Assembly: GCA_020629315.1 (NCBI GenBank)
Contig: JAHDDO010000002.1
Span: 1 to 64,000 of the forward strand
DNA: 64,000 nucleotides
From: Saprospiraceae bacterium
Lineage (GTDB): Bacteria > Bacteroidota > Bacteroidia > Chitinophagales > Saprospiraceae
Direction: 5' to 3'
Shown here: piece by piece, positions 17,957-26,751 of the stretch
Layout: every line of letters begins with the position of its first letter
Numbering within the stretch: the first letter of the stretch is position 1
Program-made: the position numbers and the translations under genes
The notes under the pieces: model-generated
Seen by the model: only the letters and a program-made list of their open reading frames with translations
Databases searched by the model: none
Told to the model about the DNA's origin: nothing

Positions 17957-19060
17957 TCAATGATGCTTTATGCAGCCTTTTTCAATATGTAACTGATGAA
18001 TGGGGGTATTTAATTCCTTTATGATATTTCTTAATCTAGATATGGATGTATCTGTGATTAGAACTTGCCCCTTCCATCTATTCTGAATAAGCTGCAATAT
18101 ATTCAAAACGCGGTCATCATCTAACTTATCAAATATGTCATCGAGCAAAAGAATTGGAATTTTTCCCGTTTCTTCTGCTAGTTTTTCAAATTGTGTCAAC
18201 TTTAAAGAAAATAAGTAAGACTTAATTTGTCCTTGTGAACCCACTTGTTTCAAAACCATGTCATTCAAAAGAAATAAAAGATCATCTTTATGTATACCTC
18301 TGTTTGTTCTTCCAGTTATTAAATCACGTTGCCTTACAGTAATAGCATGTGATATGAAAGAATCTTCAGCAATATGGCTTTGATATTTTATAGCAGGCGC
18401 CTCTGCATGACCACTAATCTGATCATAGATATCTAAAAAGCTTTGCTGGATGCCTGCTATGAGCGATTTTCTAGATTGGTATACATGATCTGCAGGGGCG
18501 GTCATTTGTTGATCTAAAATTTGCAAATAGTTCTCATCTGGGGTACCGTCTTTTTTCAAATAACTATTCCTTTGCTTTAAAAGGCGGTTATAGTTACCTA
18601 AGGCATCAACATATGCCTTATCAAATTGTCCAAGGGTTCTATCCACAAACTTTCGTCTATGTTCGCTAGCCCCTTCAATCATACTTACATCACCGGGCGC
18701 TATACAAACAATAGGAATCTTACCTATATGGTCGGACAAACGTCTATGTTTTTTGCTATCAACGCTTATAGTTTTTTTTCTGTTGAAGGCATAACTGTTG
18801 GCTACTTCAATAGCGTTTTCTTCTTGCTTAAATGAGCCTTGAATTCGATAAAACTCTTGATTTTCACCTATAAGGTATTTATCTGAGGAAGCAAAATACG
18901 ATCGCCCAAAGGCCAAGCAATGAACAGCATCAATGAGACTAGATTTGCCAGCTCCATTCAGGCCAGTAATGATATTTATCCCTGGACCAAAGTCGGCTCG
19001 TTCTTCTTTTATGTTTCTAAAATGCCTTAGACTAATATGTGTAATATAATTTGTTCCCAG
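17957..19060 (-). CDS. recF: DNA replication/repair protein RecF
   Basis: SMC-like ATPase that helps load RecA at gaps. Walker A GLNGAGKSS, a signature-like region near VGSQGQ and Walker B ILLLDDIFDKLD are present. The start is uncertain: homologues begin about two residues before ITHISLRHFRN, but no ATG, GTG or TTG lies there. A CTG at 19060 gives 367 residues, the family's usual length. The next in-frame TTG (19126) or ATG (19204) would place the start upstream of the pdhA -7 box or inside pdhA. dciA follows after one base. Confidence 0.9.
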   Translation of the reverse strand: MGTNYITHISLRHFRNIKEERADFGPGINIITGLNGAGKSSLIDAVHCLAFGRSYFASSDKYLIGENQEFYRIQGSFKQEENAIEVANSYAFNRKKTISVDSKKHRRLSDHIGKIPIVCIAPGDVSMIEGASEHRRKFVDRTLGQFDKAYVDALGNYNRLLKQRNSYLKKDGTPDENYLQILDQQMTAPADHVYQSRKSLIAGIQQSFLDIYDQISGHAEAPAIKYQSHIAEDSFISHAITVRQRDLITGRTNRGIHKDDLLFLLNDMVLKQVGSQGQIKSYLFSLKLTQFEKLAEETGKIPILLLDDIFDKLDDDRVLNILQLIQNRWKGQVLITDTSISRLRNIIKELNTPIHQLHIEKGCIKHH

Positions 19061-19068
19061 ACTGGTCT

Positions 19069-19076
19069 TATCTTTG
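19069..19076 (+). promoter_or_regulatory. -7 promoter box TATCTTTG for pdhA
   Basis: Exact TAnnTTTG match, with TTG at 19051-19053 (15-base spacing). Transcription would begin near 19082, about 58 bases before the pdhA ATG. The box lies only about 10 bases from the likely recF start on the other strand, so the two promoters overlap. Confidence 0.6.
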
Positions 19077-19139
19077 TGTACAATATTACAATTAAAGTAC
19101 GCTGCATTACGTACTTTTAATATCAAATTAAAATTTACT

Positions 19140-20177
19140 ATGGCTGAAGTAATATCGAAAACAAAAAGTCGAAGAAGGACAAGCAGCAAAGCGAAGTTTA
19201 GCAAAAAGACCTATCTGCAATGGTATGAAATAATGCTGCGGGTACGAAGGTTTGAAGAGAAGGCATTGTTGGCGTATTCAAAACAATTGATCAGAGGGTT
19301 TTTGCATGTATATATTGGACAAGAGGCTATAGCAGCCGCGTTGACCTCAGCCATTACCCCTGACGATAAATTAGTGACAGCCTACCGACAACATGGTGTT
19401 GCTTTGGCAAGAGGGTTGAGTTCGTCATCTTGTATGGCTGAGTTATTTGGAAAAGCGACCGGTTGCGTTAAAGGTAAAGGTGGTTCTATGCATTTCTTTT
19501 CAAAGGAGCACAACTACTTTGGTGGAAATGGAATAGTCGGCGCACAAATACCGATTGGCACAGGTATGGGTCTTGCAGAAAAGTATAAGAAGACCAAAAA
19601 TATCAGTGTTTGCATGTTTGGAGATGGGGCGGCTCGACAAGGCGCACTTTATGAGTCATTTAATATGGCGATGACTTGGAAATTGCCGGTGCTTTATATC
19701 TGTGAAAATAATGGATATGCGATGGGAACCTCAGTGGAGAGAACTAGTAATGTAAAAGATATTCATACTATTGGTGAAGCCTTTGATATGCCTAATAGCG
19801 CTGTGGACGGTATGGATCCAGAGGCAGTACACGAAGCTATAGAAAAAGCAGCTAAGCACATTAGAAGTGGTAAAGGGCCTTATTTCTTGGAAATAAAGAC
19901 GTATAGATATCGAGGACACTCAGTATCAGACCCCGCTAAGTATCGGACAAAAGAGGAGTTAAATGAATATAAAGCGCAGGACCCATTATTAGTTTTAGAG
20001 GAACGAATGTTAAAAGGAAAGATAGCTAGCGCGAAAGAGATTGATAAGATAAAAACCGATATTCAAAAGGAAATAGACGAGGCCTATAAATTTGCTGAGG
20101 ATTCGCCATTCCCACTTGGGTCGGAATTGTATGATGACAATTACGTACAAGAAGATTACCCTTATATAATGGATTAA
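19140..20177 (+). CDS. pdhA: pyruvate dehydrogenase E1 component, alpha subunit
   Basis: 345 residues, thiamine-diphosphate-dependent decarboxylase subunit of the pyruvate (or branched 2-oxo acid) dehydrogenase complex. The TPP motif runs from GDGAARQGALYE (about 161) to CENNGYAMGTS; IRGFLHVYIGQEA, the MHFF segment and YRYRGHSVSDPA are typical of E1 alpha. The start at 19140 is chosen because the earlier in-frame ATG (19074) lies inside the -7 box. The E1 beta gene is not adjacent, so the subunits are encoded apart. It ends at a terminator and lies between recF and the TPR/ribH pair. Confidence 0.95.
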   Translation: MAEVISKTKSRRRTSSKAKFSKKTYLQWYEIMLRVRRFEEKALLAYSKQLIRGFLHVYIGQEAIAAALTSAITPDDKLVTAYRQHGVALARGLSSSSCMAELFGKATGCVKGKGGSMHFFSKEHNYFGGNGIVGAQIPIGTGMGLAEKYKKTKNISVCMFGDGAARQGALYESFNMAMTWKLPVLYICENNGYAMGTSVERTSNVKDIHTIGEAFDMPNSAVDGMDPEAVHEAIEKAAKHIRSGKGPYFLEIKTYRYRGHSVSDPAKYRTKEELNEYKAQDPLLVLEERMLKGKIASAKEIDKIKTDIQKEIDEAYKFAEDSPFPLGSELYDDNYVQEDYPYIMD

Positions 20178-20216
20178 CAATATCCATTATAAAAAACTAA
20201 CATATATTTTTAAAAG

Positions 20217-20253
20217 CTTTCCTTACTATCTGCCATAGTAAGGAAAGTTTTTT
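20217..20253 (+). terminator. intrinsic terminator after pdhA
   Basis: CTTTCCTTACTAT (20217-20229) pairs fully with ATAGTAAGGAAAG (20235-20247), loop CTGCC, then six T residues. Confidence 0.88.
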
Positions 20254-20260
20254 AATTTTG
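20253..20260 (+). promoter_or_regulatory. -7 promoter box TAATTTTG
   Basis: Consensus -7 box placed directly against the pdhA terminator, 24 bases before the TPR gene ATG at 20285. It also excludes the earlier possible start at 20258, which would lie inside the box. Confidence 0.55.
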
Positions 20261-20284
20261 CGGAGATTTTTTCAAAAGTATAAT

Positions 20285-20974
20285 ATGGCAATTCGTAGAA
20301 AGCAAAAGAAAGAAGCAGACGAAACGTTAATAGACGTAGTAGAAGTAAAAGAAACAGCACAAGACTTTTTCGAAAAGAATAGGAGCGCTGTTCTTATCGG
20401 TCTGGTTCTTATCGTTTTATTAGTTGTAGGTTTTATTGCGTACAAATATGCATATAAAGCCCCTAGAGAAGAGGCTGCAATGAATGAGCTGTATAGAGCT
20501 GAATTGCAATTCGAAAAAGATTCGTTTTCTCTAGCGCTTGAAAACCCAGGTGGTGGTTTTTCTGGACTATTAGATATTATTGATGACTATAGTGGCACGA
20601 AAGCGGCAAATACAGCAAAGTATTATGCCGGTGTCTCATACCTTCAATTAGGAAGATATGACGAAGCGGTAGAGTATTTAAATGGCTTTAAGGCTAAAGG
20701 AGATGTTACGCCTATTATGAAACAAGGAGCCTTAGGAGATGCGTATTCTGAGTTAGAAGATTTTGATAGCGCCTTATCGGCTTACAAGAAAGCGGCCAGC
20801 TCAGGAAACAATGATTTCCTCACACCATACTACTTAAATAAGTACGGTCAATTAGCCAATATTCAAGGAAATACATCGGAGGCACTACGAGCTTTTGAAA
20901 GAATTAGAGACGAATTTGCTTCCTCTGCTGAATTCTCTTCGGCAAAGATGTATATCACTAAGCTTCAATCGTAA
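20285..20974 (+). CDS. membrane-anchored TPR protein (YfgM-like)
   Basis: 229 residues: a basic, charged cytoplasmic N terminus (about 1-34), one transmembrane helix (about 39-60), then a helical region with tetratricopeptide repeats (YYAGVSYLQLGRYDEAVEYL, LGDAYSELEDFDSALSAYKKA, LANIQGNTSEALRAFERI). The topology resembles YfgM-type inner-membrane proteins that work near the secretion machinery, but a role here is not shown. It shares an operon with ribH, whose start codon follows the stop by 3 bases; this pairing is common in Bacteroidota. Confidence 0.88.
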   Translation: MAIRRKQKKEADETLIDVVEVKETAQDFFEKNRSAVLIGLVLIVLLVVGFIAYKYAYKAPREEAAMNELYRAELQFEKDSFSLALENPGGGFSGLLDIIDDYSGTKAANTAKYYAGVSYLQLGRYDEAVEYLNGFKAKGDVTPIMKQGALGDAYSELEDFDSALSAYKKAASSGNNDFLTPYYLNKYGQLANIQGNTSEALRAFERIRDEFASSAEFSSAKMYITKLQS

Positions 20975-20977
20975 TCA

Positions 20978-21496
20978 TTGTCTAGCAAAGACCAGAACCT
21001 TTCAAATACAGGTAAAGCTCATTCCACAGATTTTTCAAGCAAGAAAATAGGGATGGCTGTTTCTCGGTGGAATACGGATATCACCCATTCACTTCAAGAT
21101 GCCTGTAAGGAAACCTTGATTAAAGCAGGCATAAAGGCTGAAAATATATATATGGTCGAAGTACCAGGCACCTTTGAAATACCTGCCGCGTGTAAGATCT
21201 TGTTACAAACATATGGTTTAGACGCCGTTATAGGAATTGGTTGCGTAATTAAAGGTGAAACTAGCCATAACGAATACATCAACCACGCAGTAGCTACAGG
21301 ATTGACACAGTTGTCAATTATTTCCGGTAAGCCTTGTATTTTTGGTGTATTAACGCCTAATGATATGGATCAAGCAAAGGATAGAGCAGGAGGGAAGTAT
21401 GGCAATAAAGGAGTAGAAGCGGCAAATGCAGCCCTTGAAATGATAGCCTTAAAAGATCAAATTAAAGACCCAAAGTCGACAATTGGATTTAACTAA
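20978..21496 (+). CDS. ribH: 6,7-dimethyl-8-ribityllumazine synthase
   Basis: 172 residues; condenses the pyrimidine product of the riboflavin pathway with dihydroxybutanone phosphate. Conserved blocks are present: VPGTFEIP, GCVIKGETSHNEYI with the catalytic His, PCIFGVLTPND and KGVEAANAAL. The start is a TTG three bases after the TPR gene stop; the first in-frame ATG comes 25 residues later and would delete the first beta strand, so TTG is preferred. Other riboflavin genes are not in the window. Confidence 0.95.
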   Translation: MSSKDQNLSNTGKAHSTDFSSKKIGMAVSRWNTDITHSLQDACKETLIKAGIKAENIYMVEVPGTFEIPAACKILLQTYGLDAVIGIGCVIKGETSHNEYINHAVATGLTQLSIISGKPCIFGVLTPNDMDQAKDRAGGKYGNKGVEAANAALEMIALKDQIKDPKSTIGFN

Positions 21497-21607
21497 AGGC
21501 AACTGATTCATTAAAATTTTATTAAATCGCGAATAGAATACTATTTTAGGTGTTCGTTTGCGTTAGTTTGAATGGGACTAATAACGACATTTTTCGAATT
21601 TAAATCT

Positions 21608-21615
21608 TATCTTTG
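21608..21615 (+). promoter_or_regulatory. -7 promoter box TATCTTTG
   Basis: Exact TAnnTTTG match. It overlaps the earliest possible start codon (21613) of the following frame, so translation must begin later; the ATG at 21718, which opens a signal peptide, is supported. Confidence 0.55.
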
Positions 21616-21717
21616 GATAGGAAGTTTAGCTTCGCGAAATCAACCCGAAATAATGCAATTGAAAGGTATGTTCCAATGAAACCAAGAAATTGTATCATTT
21701 TAAATTTTGCTAATAAT

Positions 21718-22263
21718 ATGAATAAGCTTGCAATTTTCTTTTTTCTTGTTACCGCTGTTAACACAGCTATAGCTCAAGAATCATTATTAACTGGTTTAAT
21801 GAATGTAGAACCCGTAGTGGTTCAGGCGGATGAAACAACTATGGAAGCCAGTGAAGACTTTGATAAATCACTAGGTGAAAATCAAGCCAAAGTAGATAAG
21901 CTTTTACAGAAGCATAGCGAGAAGTTTACGAAAGACGTAACGGAAGTTATGGGTAAATTCAATAAAGTTTTAGCTAAGGCTATAGAACAAGATGTCAAAA
22001 ACGAAAAAGGACGGGCGGCATCATCAGTAAATGCGCTATCCCATGAATTGCTAAAAGCAAAGAAATTGGTAATTACCGACTTCGAAAATGAGATGAACCC
22101 AATGGTTAGAGCGTTACCAAAAGCAATCAGGGACGAAAAAGAATCCGCTTTCAGAGAGATTGTTGATAATTATCGTGCAAGCCTACAATCAGAATTTGAA
22201 GCAAATAAAGCCGTTATACAATCGTTTAGAGCGACAGAGCATTTAGTCACAACTGTAGACTAA
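21718..22263 (+). CDS. secreted helical protein, function unknown
   Basis: 181 residues from the ATG at 21718. Residues 1-19 form a signal peptide (MNKLAIFFFLVTAVNTAIAQ). The remainder is charged and strongly helical, with long runs rich in Lys, Glu and Ala (KVDKLLQKHSEKFTKDVTEVM and similar), suggesting a coiled-coil or helical bundle in the periplasm. I do not recognise a family. Own promoter upstream and a strong terminator downstream make it a single-gene unit. Confidence 0.75.
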   Translation: MNKLAIFFFLVTAVNTAIAQESLLTGLMNVEPVVVQADETTMEASEDFDKSLGENQAKVDKLLQKHSEKFTKDVTEVMGKFNKVLAKAIEQDVKNEKGRAASSVNALSHELLKAKKLVITDFENEMNPMVRALPKAIRDEKESAFREIVDNYRASLQSEFEANKAVIQSFRATEHLVTTVD

Positions 22264-22287
22264 TAATTAAACGAAAAGAAATATACC

Positions 22288-22325
22288 AAGAGGTCATGAG
22301 AGTATTCTCATGACCTCTTTTTTGA
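22288..22325 (+). terminator. intrinsic terminator
   Basis: AAGAGGTCATGAGA (22288-22301) pairs perfectly with TCTCATGACCTCTT (22306-22319), loop GTAT, then T residues. It separates the helical protein gene from the MBL hydrolase gene. Confidence 0.9.
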
Positions 22326-22341
22326 TATAAATACCACTATT

Positions 22342-23199
22342 ATGAAATTGACAATTATTGAAACAGGCTTATTCAAACTCGATGGCGGTGCTATGTTTGG
22401 GGTCGTGCCAAAACAAATGTGGCAAAGAATGAATCCAGCAGATGAGAACAATATGTGTACTTGGTCTATGAGAAGTTTGCTTCTTCAAGATGGCGAAAGG
22501 AATATATTATTTGACGTAGGATTGGGAAACAAGCAAGATTCAAAGTTTATGTCACATTTTGAACCGCACGGTCCATTTAGTTTGACAGAGTCAATAGAAG
22601 AAACGGGGTTAACAACCGAGGATATAACAGATGTGTTTATTACACATCTTCATTTTGATCATGTGGGTGGAGCTTTGAAGTTGAATGCATCGGGAGATTT
22701 GATACCCACATTTCCTAATGCTAAATACTGGTCCACTAAAAAGCATTTTGATTGGGCCTATACGCCTAATCCAAGAGAAAAAGCATCCTTTTTAAAGGAA
22801 AATTTTGTTCCACTAGCTGATTTGGGATTACTACATTTTATTGAAGAAGAACAAGGTGTCCGCTTATATGATAATATAGAAGTATTCTTTTATCACGGGC
22901 ATACAAAAAGTATGATGGTGCCTACTATAACAACGCCCAAAGGAAATAAGCTTACGTATTGTGCAGATCTATTGCCATCCATTCATCATGTAAGGATGCC
23001 TTATGTAATGAGTTATGATATTGACCCTCTACAAACCTTACAAGAAAAGAAAGCGTTTTATGATAGGCTATTAAGTTATGAGAATAGTTATTTGTTTTTC
23101 GAACATGATCCTGTGCATCCAGTAGGACAATTAAACTTAAATGAAAGGGGGAGATATGAGATTAATGTCGTATCTCCAGCCACACTTAAAGATCTTTAA
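22342..23199 (+). CDS. MBL-fold metallo-hydrolase
   Basis: 285 residues. Metal-binding motif THLHFDHVGG (HxHxDH) near residue 97, an upstream ILFDVGLG strand, a later FFYHGHT histidine and FFEHDPVH near the end complete the binuclear zinc site pattern. The sequence is closest in style to the lactonase-like/quorum-quenching MBL hydrolases, but the substrate cannot be named. No signal peptide. It ends convergently with the trmH-like gene; the two coding regions overlap by 4 bases. Confidence 0.9.
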   Translation: MKLTIIETGLFKLDGGAMFGVVPKQMWQRMNPADENNMCTWSMRSLLLQDGERNILFDVGLGNKQDSKFMSHFEPHGPFSLTESIEETGLTTEDITDVFITHLHFDHVGGALKLNASGDLIPTFPNAKYWSTKKHFDWAYTPNPREKASFLKENFVPLADLGLLHFIEEEQGVRLYDNIEVFFYHGHTKSMMVPTITTPKGNKLTYCADLLPSIHHVRMPYVMSYDIDPLQTLQEKKAFYDRLLSYENSYLFFEHDPVHPVGQLNLNERGRYEINVVSPATLKDL

Positions 23200-23864
23200 T
23201 CTTCACGTGGATATTTGCTTTCCAGGTGAATTTGCATGTATTCACGAAGTTTAGTGTTGTGCTCTTTATTTTGTTCATCAAAGGCACGATCATAACTGTC
23301 AGTCCCGGCTAAACGCTGTCTACAAGCTTCAAACAAAGTTACAGCGCAAGCTACAGAAATGTTTAAGCTCTGAACCATACCAAATTGTGGAATAATCATA
23401 TTCGTGTCACAATGGGATAATACGTCCTTTGTTAAACCTTCATGTTCATTTCCAAAAGCAATGACTGATGATACATTAAAATCGAGGGTATACAAGGAAG
23501 TGGCTTCACTATTTAAATGAGTACCAATAATTCGTTCATATTTATTACGCAAGGCTAAAATGCATGCTGTCAGATCTTCATAGTAATGAATCTTTATCCA
23601 TTTTACGACCCCAGTTGAACTCGAAATACCTACTTCCTCATATCGCTTTTGAAGTCTAGGATCGGTGTATAGAATATAAATTTCACGTATTCCTACAGCA
23701 TCGCAACTTCTAATGACGGCACCGATGTTATGTTTGTCATGAACATTTTCTAATAGGACAGTTAAATCATTTTGACTATTTGCAATATGATTTTTAAAAG
23801 TACGTATTCGCTCTTCTGTGAAGAGAGAGCCTATGTCATGATTATCTGCGTTGGAATTTGCCAT
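23196..23864 (-). CDS. trmH: TrmH/SpoU-family RNA 2'-O-methyltransferase
   Basis: 222 residues with all three SPOUT knot motifs: NIGAVIRSCDAVG (about 46), VIAFGNEHEGL (about 130) and IPQFGMVQSLNISVACAV (about 157). The layout resembles TrmH, which methylates Gm18 of tRNA, including a C-terminal extension, but distant SpoU paralogues look alike, so the symbol is tentative. Its start lies 23 bases inside the preceding gene on the same strand, so translation is probably coupled within the guaA operon. Confidence 0.85.
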   Translation of the reverse strand: MANSNADNHDIGSLFTEERIRTFKNHIANSQNDLTVLLENVHDKHNIGAVIRSCDAVGIREIYILYTDPRLQKRYEEVGISSSTGVVKWIKIHYYEDLTACILALRNKYERIIGTHLNSEATSLYTLDFNVSSVIAFGNEHEGLTKDVLSHCDTNMIIPQFGMVQSLNISVACAVTLFEACRQRLAGTDSYDRAFDEQNKEHNTKLREYMQIHLESKYPRED

Positions 23865-25158
23865 TCCTGAACTTCAAGATTTGCACTTCCTTATTGAGAA
23901 AGTATTCAATATTCTTTTTGTCATTAGGGTCTTCTTCTGGATCTACTAATAATCGGACAACATCGAAGGAAGATAGTAAGTATTCGTTTTGATCATTTTC
24001 AAGAAAAAATTGAAAATCAGTGCCATAGGTGTCGAGGTTCTTTAGAACATAACTTCCTACATCATATCCCTCACATGCATCTCTGCCTGGCAAGGCATTA
24101 TATGTATTAAAATAGCGGTTCCTAAAATTTTTAATGGAAGGATTAGTCTTGTCAAAATACCTGGACTGGGCAACCGTAGCATTCAAATTCAGATGAAGAT
24201 CATAGTTTATTCTTTCAGACTCGGCAAGTATTGGCATGCCATATACAGTGACATTATTTTCTCTTTTTTCAACTCGAAGACGTCTCATGCATGTATATAC
24301 AAAGTTTTCATCTGAACTTTTCCAGTTTGGAATGACCACAGCAATGTCTTTTTCGAACAAAGTGGAATCAAACGCAACTTCTCCAAAGTTGATGGTGTCT
24401 TCCGGAATAAGCAATTCTTGAAAAGGCGTACGACTTCCATGACTTTTGGCATATTCCTGAAAATATTTAAAGCGTCCTTTATCAGAGCCCTCTTCTTTAG
24501 CTAATAGATACACTTGTTGCGGTTCAAAATTAGTTATCAAATCTTCAGCCAATGCGTAATAATGATCTTCAAGATTAGGTTTCAGTTGTACGTATTGTGG
24601 ATTTTTTTGAGCCACCTTCTTTGACGCTTGCCAAGGAGATATTAGTACAGCACTTTGTTCTTTAGCTAGGTATGCGGTCTCTCTGATTTTTTCTTTGTCA
24701 TATGGTCCAATTATTACATCCGCTTCTCTTATAGCTTCAATACTCTCTAGCTTGCTTTCCGAAATATTTGAGGAATCAAAAATATGTGCTTGTATTTGCT
24801 TGGTTCCAGTATACTCTTCTAATGCCATTTTTAAACCTAAATAGAATTCAATGAACCTATTTTGAATGGTACCTTTTTCCACAAAATCCTGCGCTTGAGC
24901 GTTTGCATTTATCGGCACTAAGACAGCAATTGAATATGCATTTTTATCTATACTATTGATCTCTTTTTTTGAGCCTATGGGGGGATACGCTGTTTCATCA
25001 GCAAAGGTCCATTCTATGACCTCGACTTTCTTTGTACTTTCTTTACCCTCTTCTGGTTTAGTATCTTCTTCCTTCTTAGGGGGCGGAGGTGTGGCGTCCA
25101 CGAATTTCTTTTTGCTTTTACATGCACTTATGCTAAGGCAAAGCAAAAGTAAAAGCAT
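23842..25158 (-). CDS. periplasmic-binding-protein-like lipoprotein
   Basis: Start placed at the ATG at 25158 (438 residues), which follows the guaA stop by 10 bases and gives a short signal with lipobox ISAC; an ATG at 25212 inside guaA adds 18 residues and basic residues to the n-region and is possible. After an acidic, proline-rich linker (about 20-60) comes a type 1 periplasmic-binding-protein fold (IAVLVPINANA ... EADVIIGPYD ... YLLAKEEGSDKGRF). No ABC permease is nearby. Similar Bacteroidota lipoproteins are annotated as amino-acid-binding or LppC/LpoA-like; a link to peptidoglycan synthesis would be speculation. Confidence 0.8.
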   Translation of the reverse strand: MLLLLLCLSISACKSKKKFVDATPPPPKKEEDTKPEEGKESTKKVEVIEWTFADETAYPPIGSKKEINSIDKNAYSIAVLVPINANAQAQDFVEKGTIQNRFIEFYLGLKMALEEYTGTKQIQAHIFDSSNISESKLESIEAIREADVIIGPYDKEKIRETAYLAKEQSAVLISPWQASKKVAQKNPQYVQLKPNLEDHYYALAEDLITNFEPQQVYLLAKEEGSDKGRFKYFQEYAKSHGSRTPFQELLIPEDTINFGEVAFDSTLFEKDIAVVIPNWKSSDENFVYTCMRRLRVEKRENNVTVYGMPILAESERINYDLHLNLNATVAQSRYFDKTNPSIKNFRNRYFNTYNALPGRDACEGYDVGSYVLKNLDTYGTDFQFFLENDQNEYLLSSFDVVRLLVDPEEDPNDKKNIEYFLNKEVQILKFRNGKFQRR

Positions 25159-25168
25159 ACTTATGGAC

Positions 25169-26698
25169 CTATTCCCACTCAATTGTTGCAGGCGGTTTTG
25201 TGCTGATATCATATACCACGCGGTTTATTCCTTTTACATTATTTATAATCTCATTAGAAATCTTAGCTAATAATGAGTGGGGTAGAGGCGCCCAATTTGC
25301 TGTCATTCCATCAACAGACTCAACGGCGCGTAAAGCACAAGTATATTCATATGTTCTTTCGTCCCCCATTACTCCAACGGATTTCACAGGTAATAGTATT
25401 GTACCTGCCTGCCATACCTTGTCATACCAGCCTTCTTCCTTAAGCAATGAGATAAAGATATGGTCTGCTTCTTGATTCAGTTTGATCTTTTCTTCTGTAA
25501 GATCCCCTAATATACGGATAGCTAAACCAGGACCTGGAAAAGGATGACGATTTAGGATTTCAGGTTTTAGTCCAATGTGATTTCCAACAGTTCTCACTTC
25601 ATCTTTAAAAAGCATACGTAAAGGTTCAATGAGATTCAAGCCCATTTTCTCTGGTAAACCTCCCACATTGTGATGTGATTTGATGGTCACAGATGGCCCA
25701 AATACTGAAACAGACTCAATTACATCTGGGTAAATAGTTCCTTGTGCTAAGTAGCTGATATTATCGAGTGCTTTAGCTTCCTTTTCAAAAACCTCAATAA
25801 AGACTCGACCAATAATCTTTCTCTTTTTTTCAGGATCGGAGACGCCTTGTAATTCGGATAAAAACTCATGAGAAGCATCAACACCTCGAACTTGAAGGCC
25901 CATATCTTCATAAGATTCTAAGACCTGATCAAATTCATTTTTTCTAAGCACTCCATTGTTGACGAAAATACCAGTCAATTGATTCCCAATGGCTTTATGT
26001 ATGAGCATGGCTGCTACAGTGGAGTCTACCCCTCCTGAGAGGCCAATAATTACCTTCTCTTTTCCGATTTGATTCTTTAATTGTGCCACCATGTCATCGA
26101 CAAATTGATCGGCATTCCAATCCTTTGAACAAGCGCAGATTTTCTCAGCAAAATTAGCTAGTAACTTATTTCCATCTAATGTATGTGATACTTCTGGATG
26201 AAATTGGATTCCATAAATGGGATTAGGTCCATTTATATTTTGAAAAGCAGCAATGGGAATATCTTTTGTTGTTGCGATTATTTCATAGCCTTCGGATAGG
26301 CTATGAATAGTATCACTATGAGACATCCACACTTGAGATTGGCTAATGCCATCTAGTAACACGGATTTTGCTGATTGAATTAGATCTGCATGCCCATATT
26401 CTCTTTTATTAGAAGCCACAACCTCTCCGCCTGTTGCATAGGAAATATACTGTGCACCGTAACACACTCCCAAGACTGGATATTTTTTTGATACCTGTTC
26501 TAAAGGGAAAAGTAAACGATCGTCTTGTCTTACACTAAATGGGCTACCTGATAAAATGACACCTTTTACATCCGAATCAAGAATATCCAAATCCTTGTTA
26601 AATGGATAGATTACGGAGCAAAAATTCATTTCACGCAAACGCCTTGAGATGAGCTGCGTAAACTGAGAACCAAAATCAAAAATGGCTATCTTATCCAT
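25169..26698 (-). CDS. guaA: GMP synthase (glutamine-hydrolysing)
   Basis: 509 residues; converts XMP to GMP. The class I glutamine amidotransferase has nucleophile Cys79 in GVCYGAQ, and His167 and Glu169 in QFHPEVSH. The ATP pyrophosphatase has the P-loop [10 protein letters not shown] (about 219), and the C-terminal dimerisation domain ends in [15 protein letters not shown] as expected. First gene of an overlapping operon with the binding-protein lipoprotein and trmH. A consensus -7 box ends only 4 bases before the ATG, so the message may have no leader. Confidence 0.98.
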   Translation of the reverse strand: MDKIAIFDFGSQFTQLISRRLREMNFCSVIYPFNKDLDILDSDVKGVILSGSPFSVRQDDRLLFPLEQVSKKYPVLGVCYGAQYISYATGGEVVASNKREYGHADLIQSAKSVLLDGISQSQVWMSHSDTIHSLSEGYEIIATTKDIPIAAFQNINGPNPIYGIQFHPEVSHTLDGNKLLANFAEKICACSKDWNADQFVDDMVAQLKNQIGKEKVIIGLSGGVDSTVAAMLIHKAIGNQLTGIFVNNGVLRKNEFDQVLESYEDMGLQVRGVDASHEFLSELQGVSDPEKKRKIIGRVFIEVFEKEAKALDNISYLAQGTIYPDVIESVSVFGPSVTIKSHHNVGGLPEKMGLNLIEPLRMLFKDEVRTVGNHIGLKPEILNRHPFPGPGLAIRILGDLTEEKIKLNQEADHIFISLLKEEGWYDKVWQAGTILLPVKSVGVMGDERTYEYTCALRAVESVDGMTANWAPLPHSLLAKISNEIINNVKGINRVVYDISTKPPATIEWE

Positions 26699-26702
26699 CG
26701 GA

Positions 26703-26710
26703 CAAAGATA
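26703..26710 (-). promoter_or_regulatory. -7 promoter box TATCTTTG for guaA
   Basis: Exact match to TAnnTTTG on the minus strand; four bases (TCCG) separate it from the guaA ATG. If this box is used, transcription begins at or within a few bases of the start codon. Confidence 0.5.
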
Positions 26711-26751
26711 GATAAGTTCAAATCAAATAAAAACGTAATGTTTGTGGATTA

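Noticed and set aside
21613-21717. Upstream ATG extension of the helical secreted protein
   Set aside because: It lies inside and just after the -7 box TATCTTTG, and would bury the signal peptide 35 residues into the chain.
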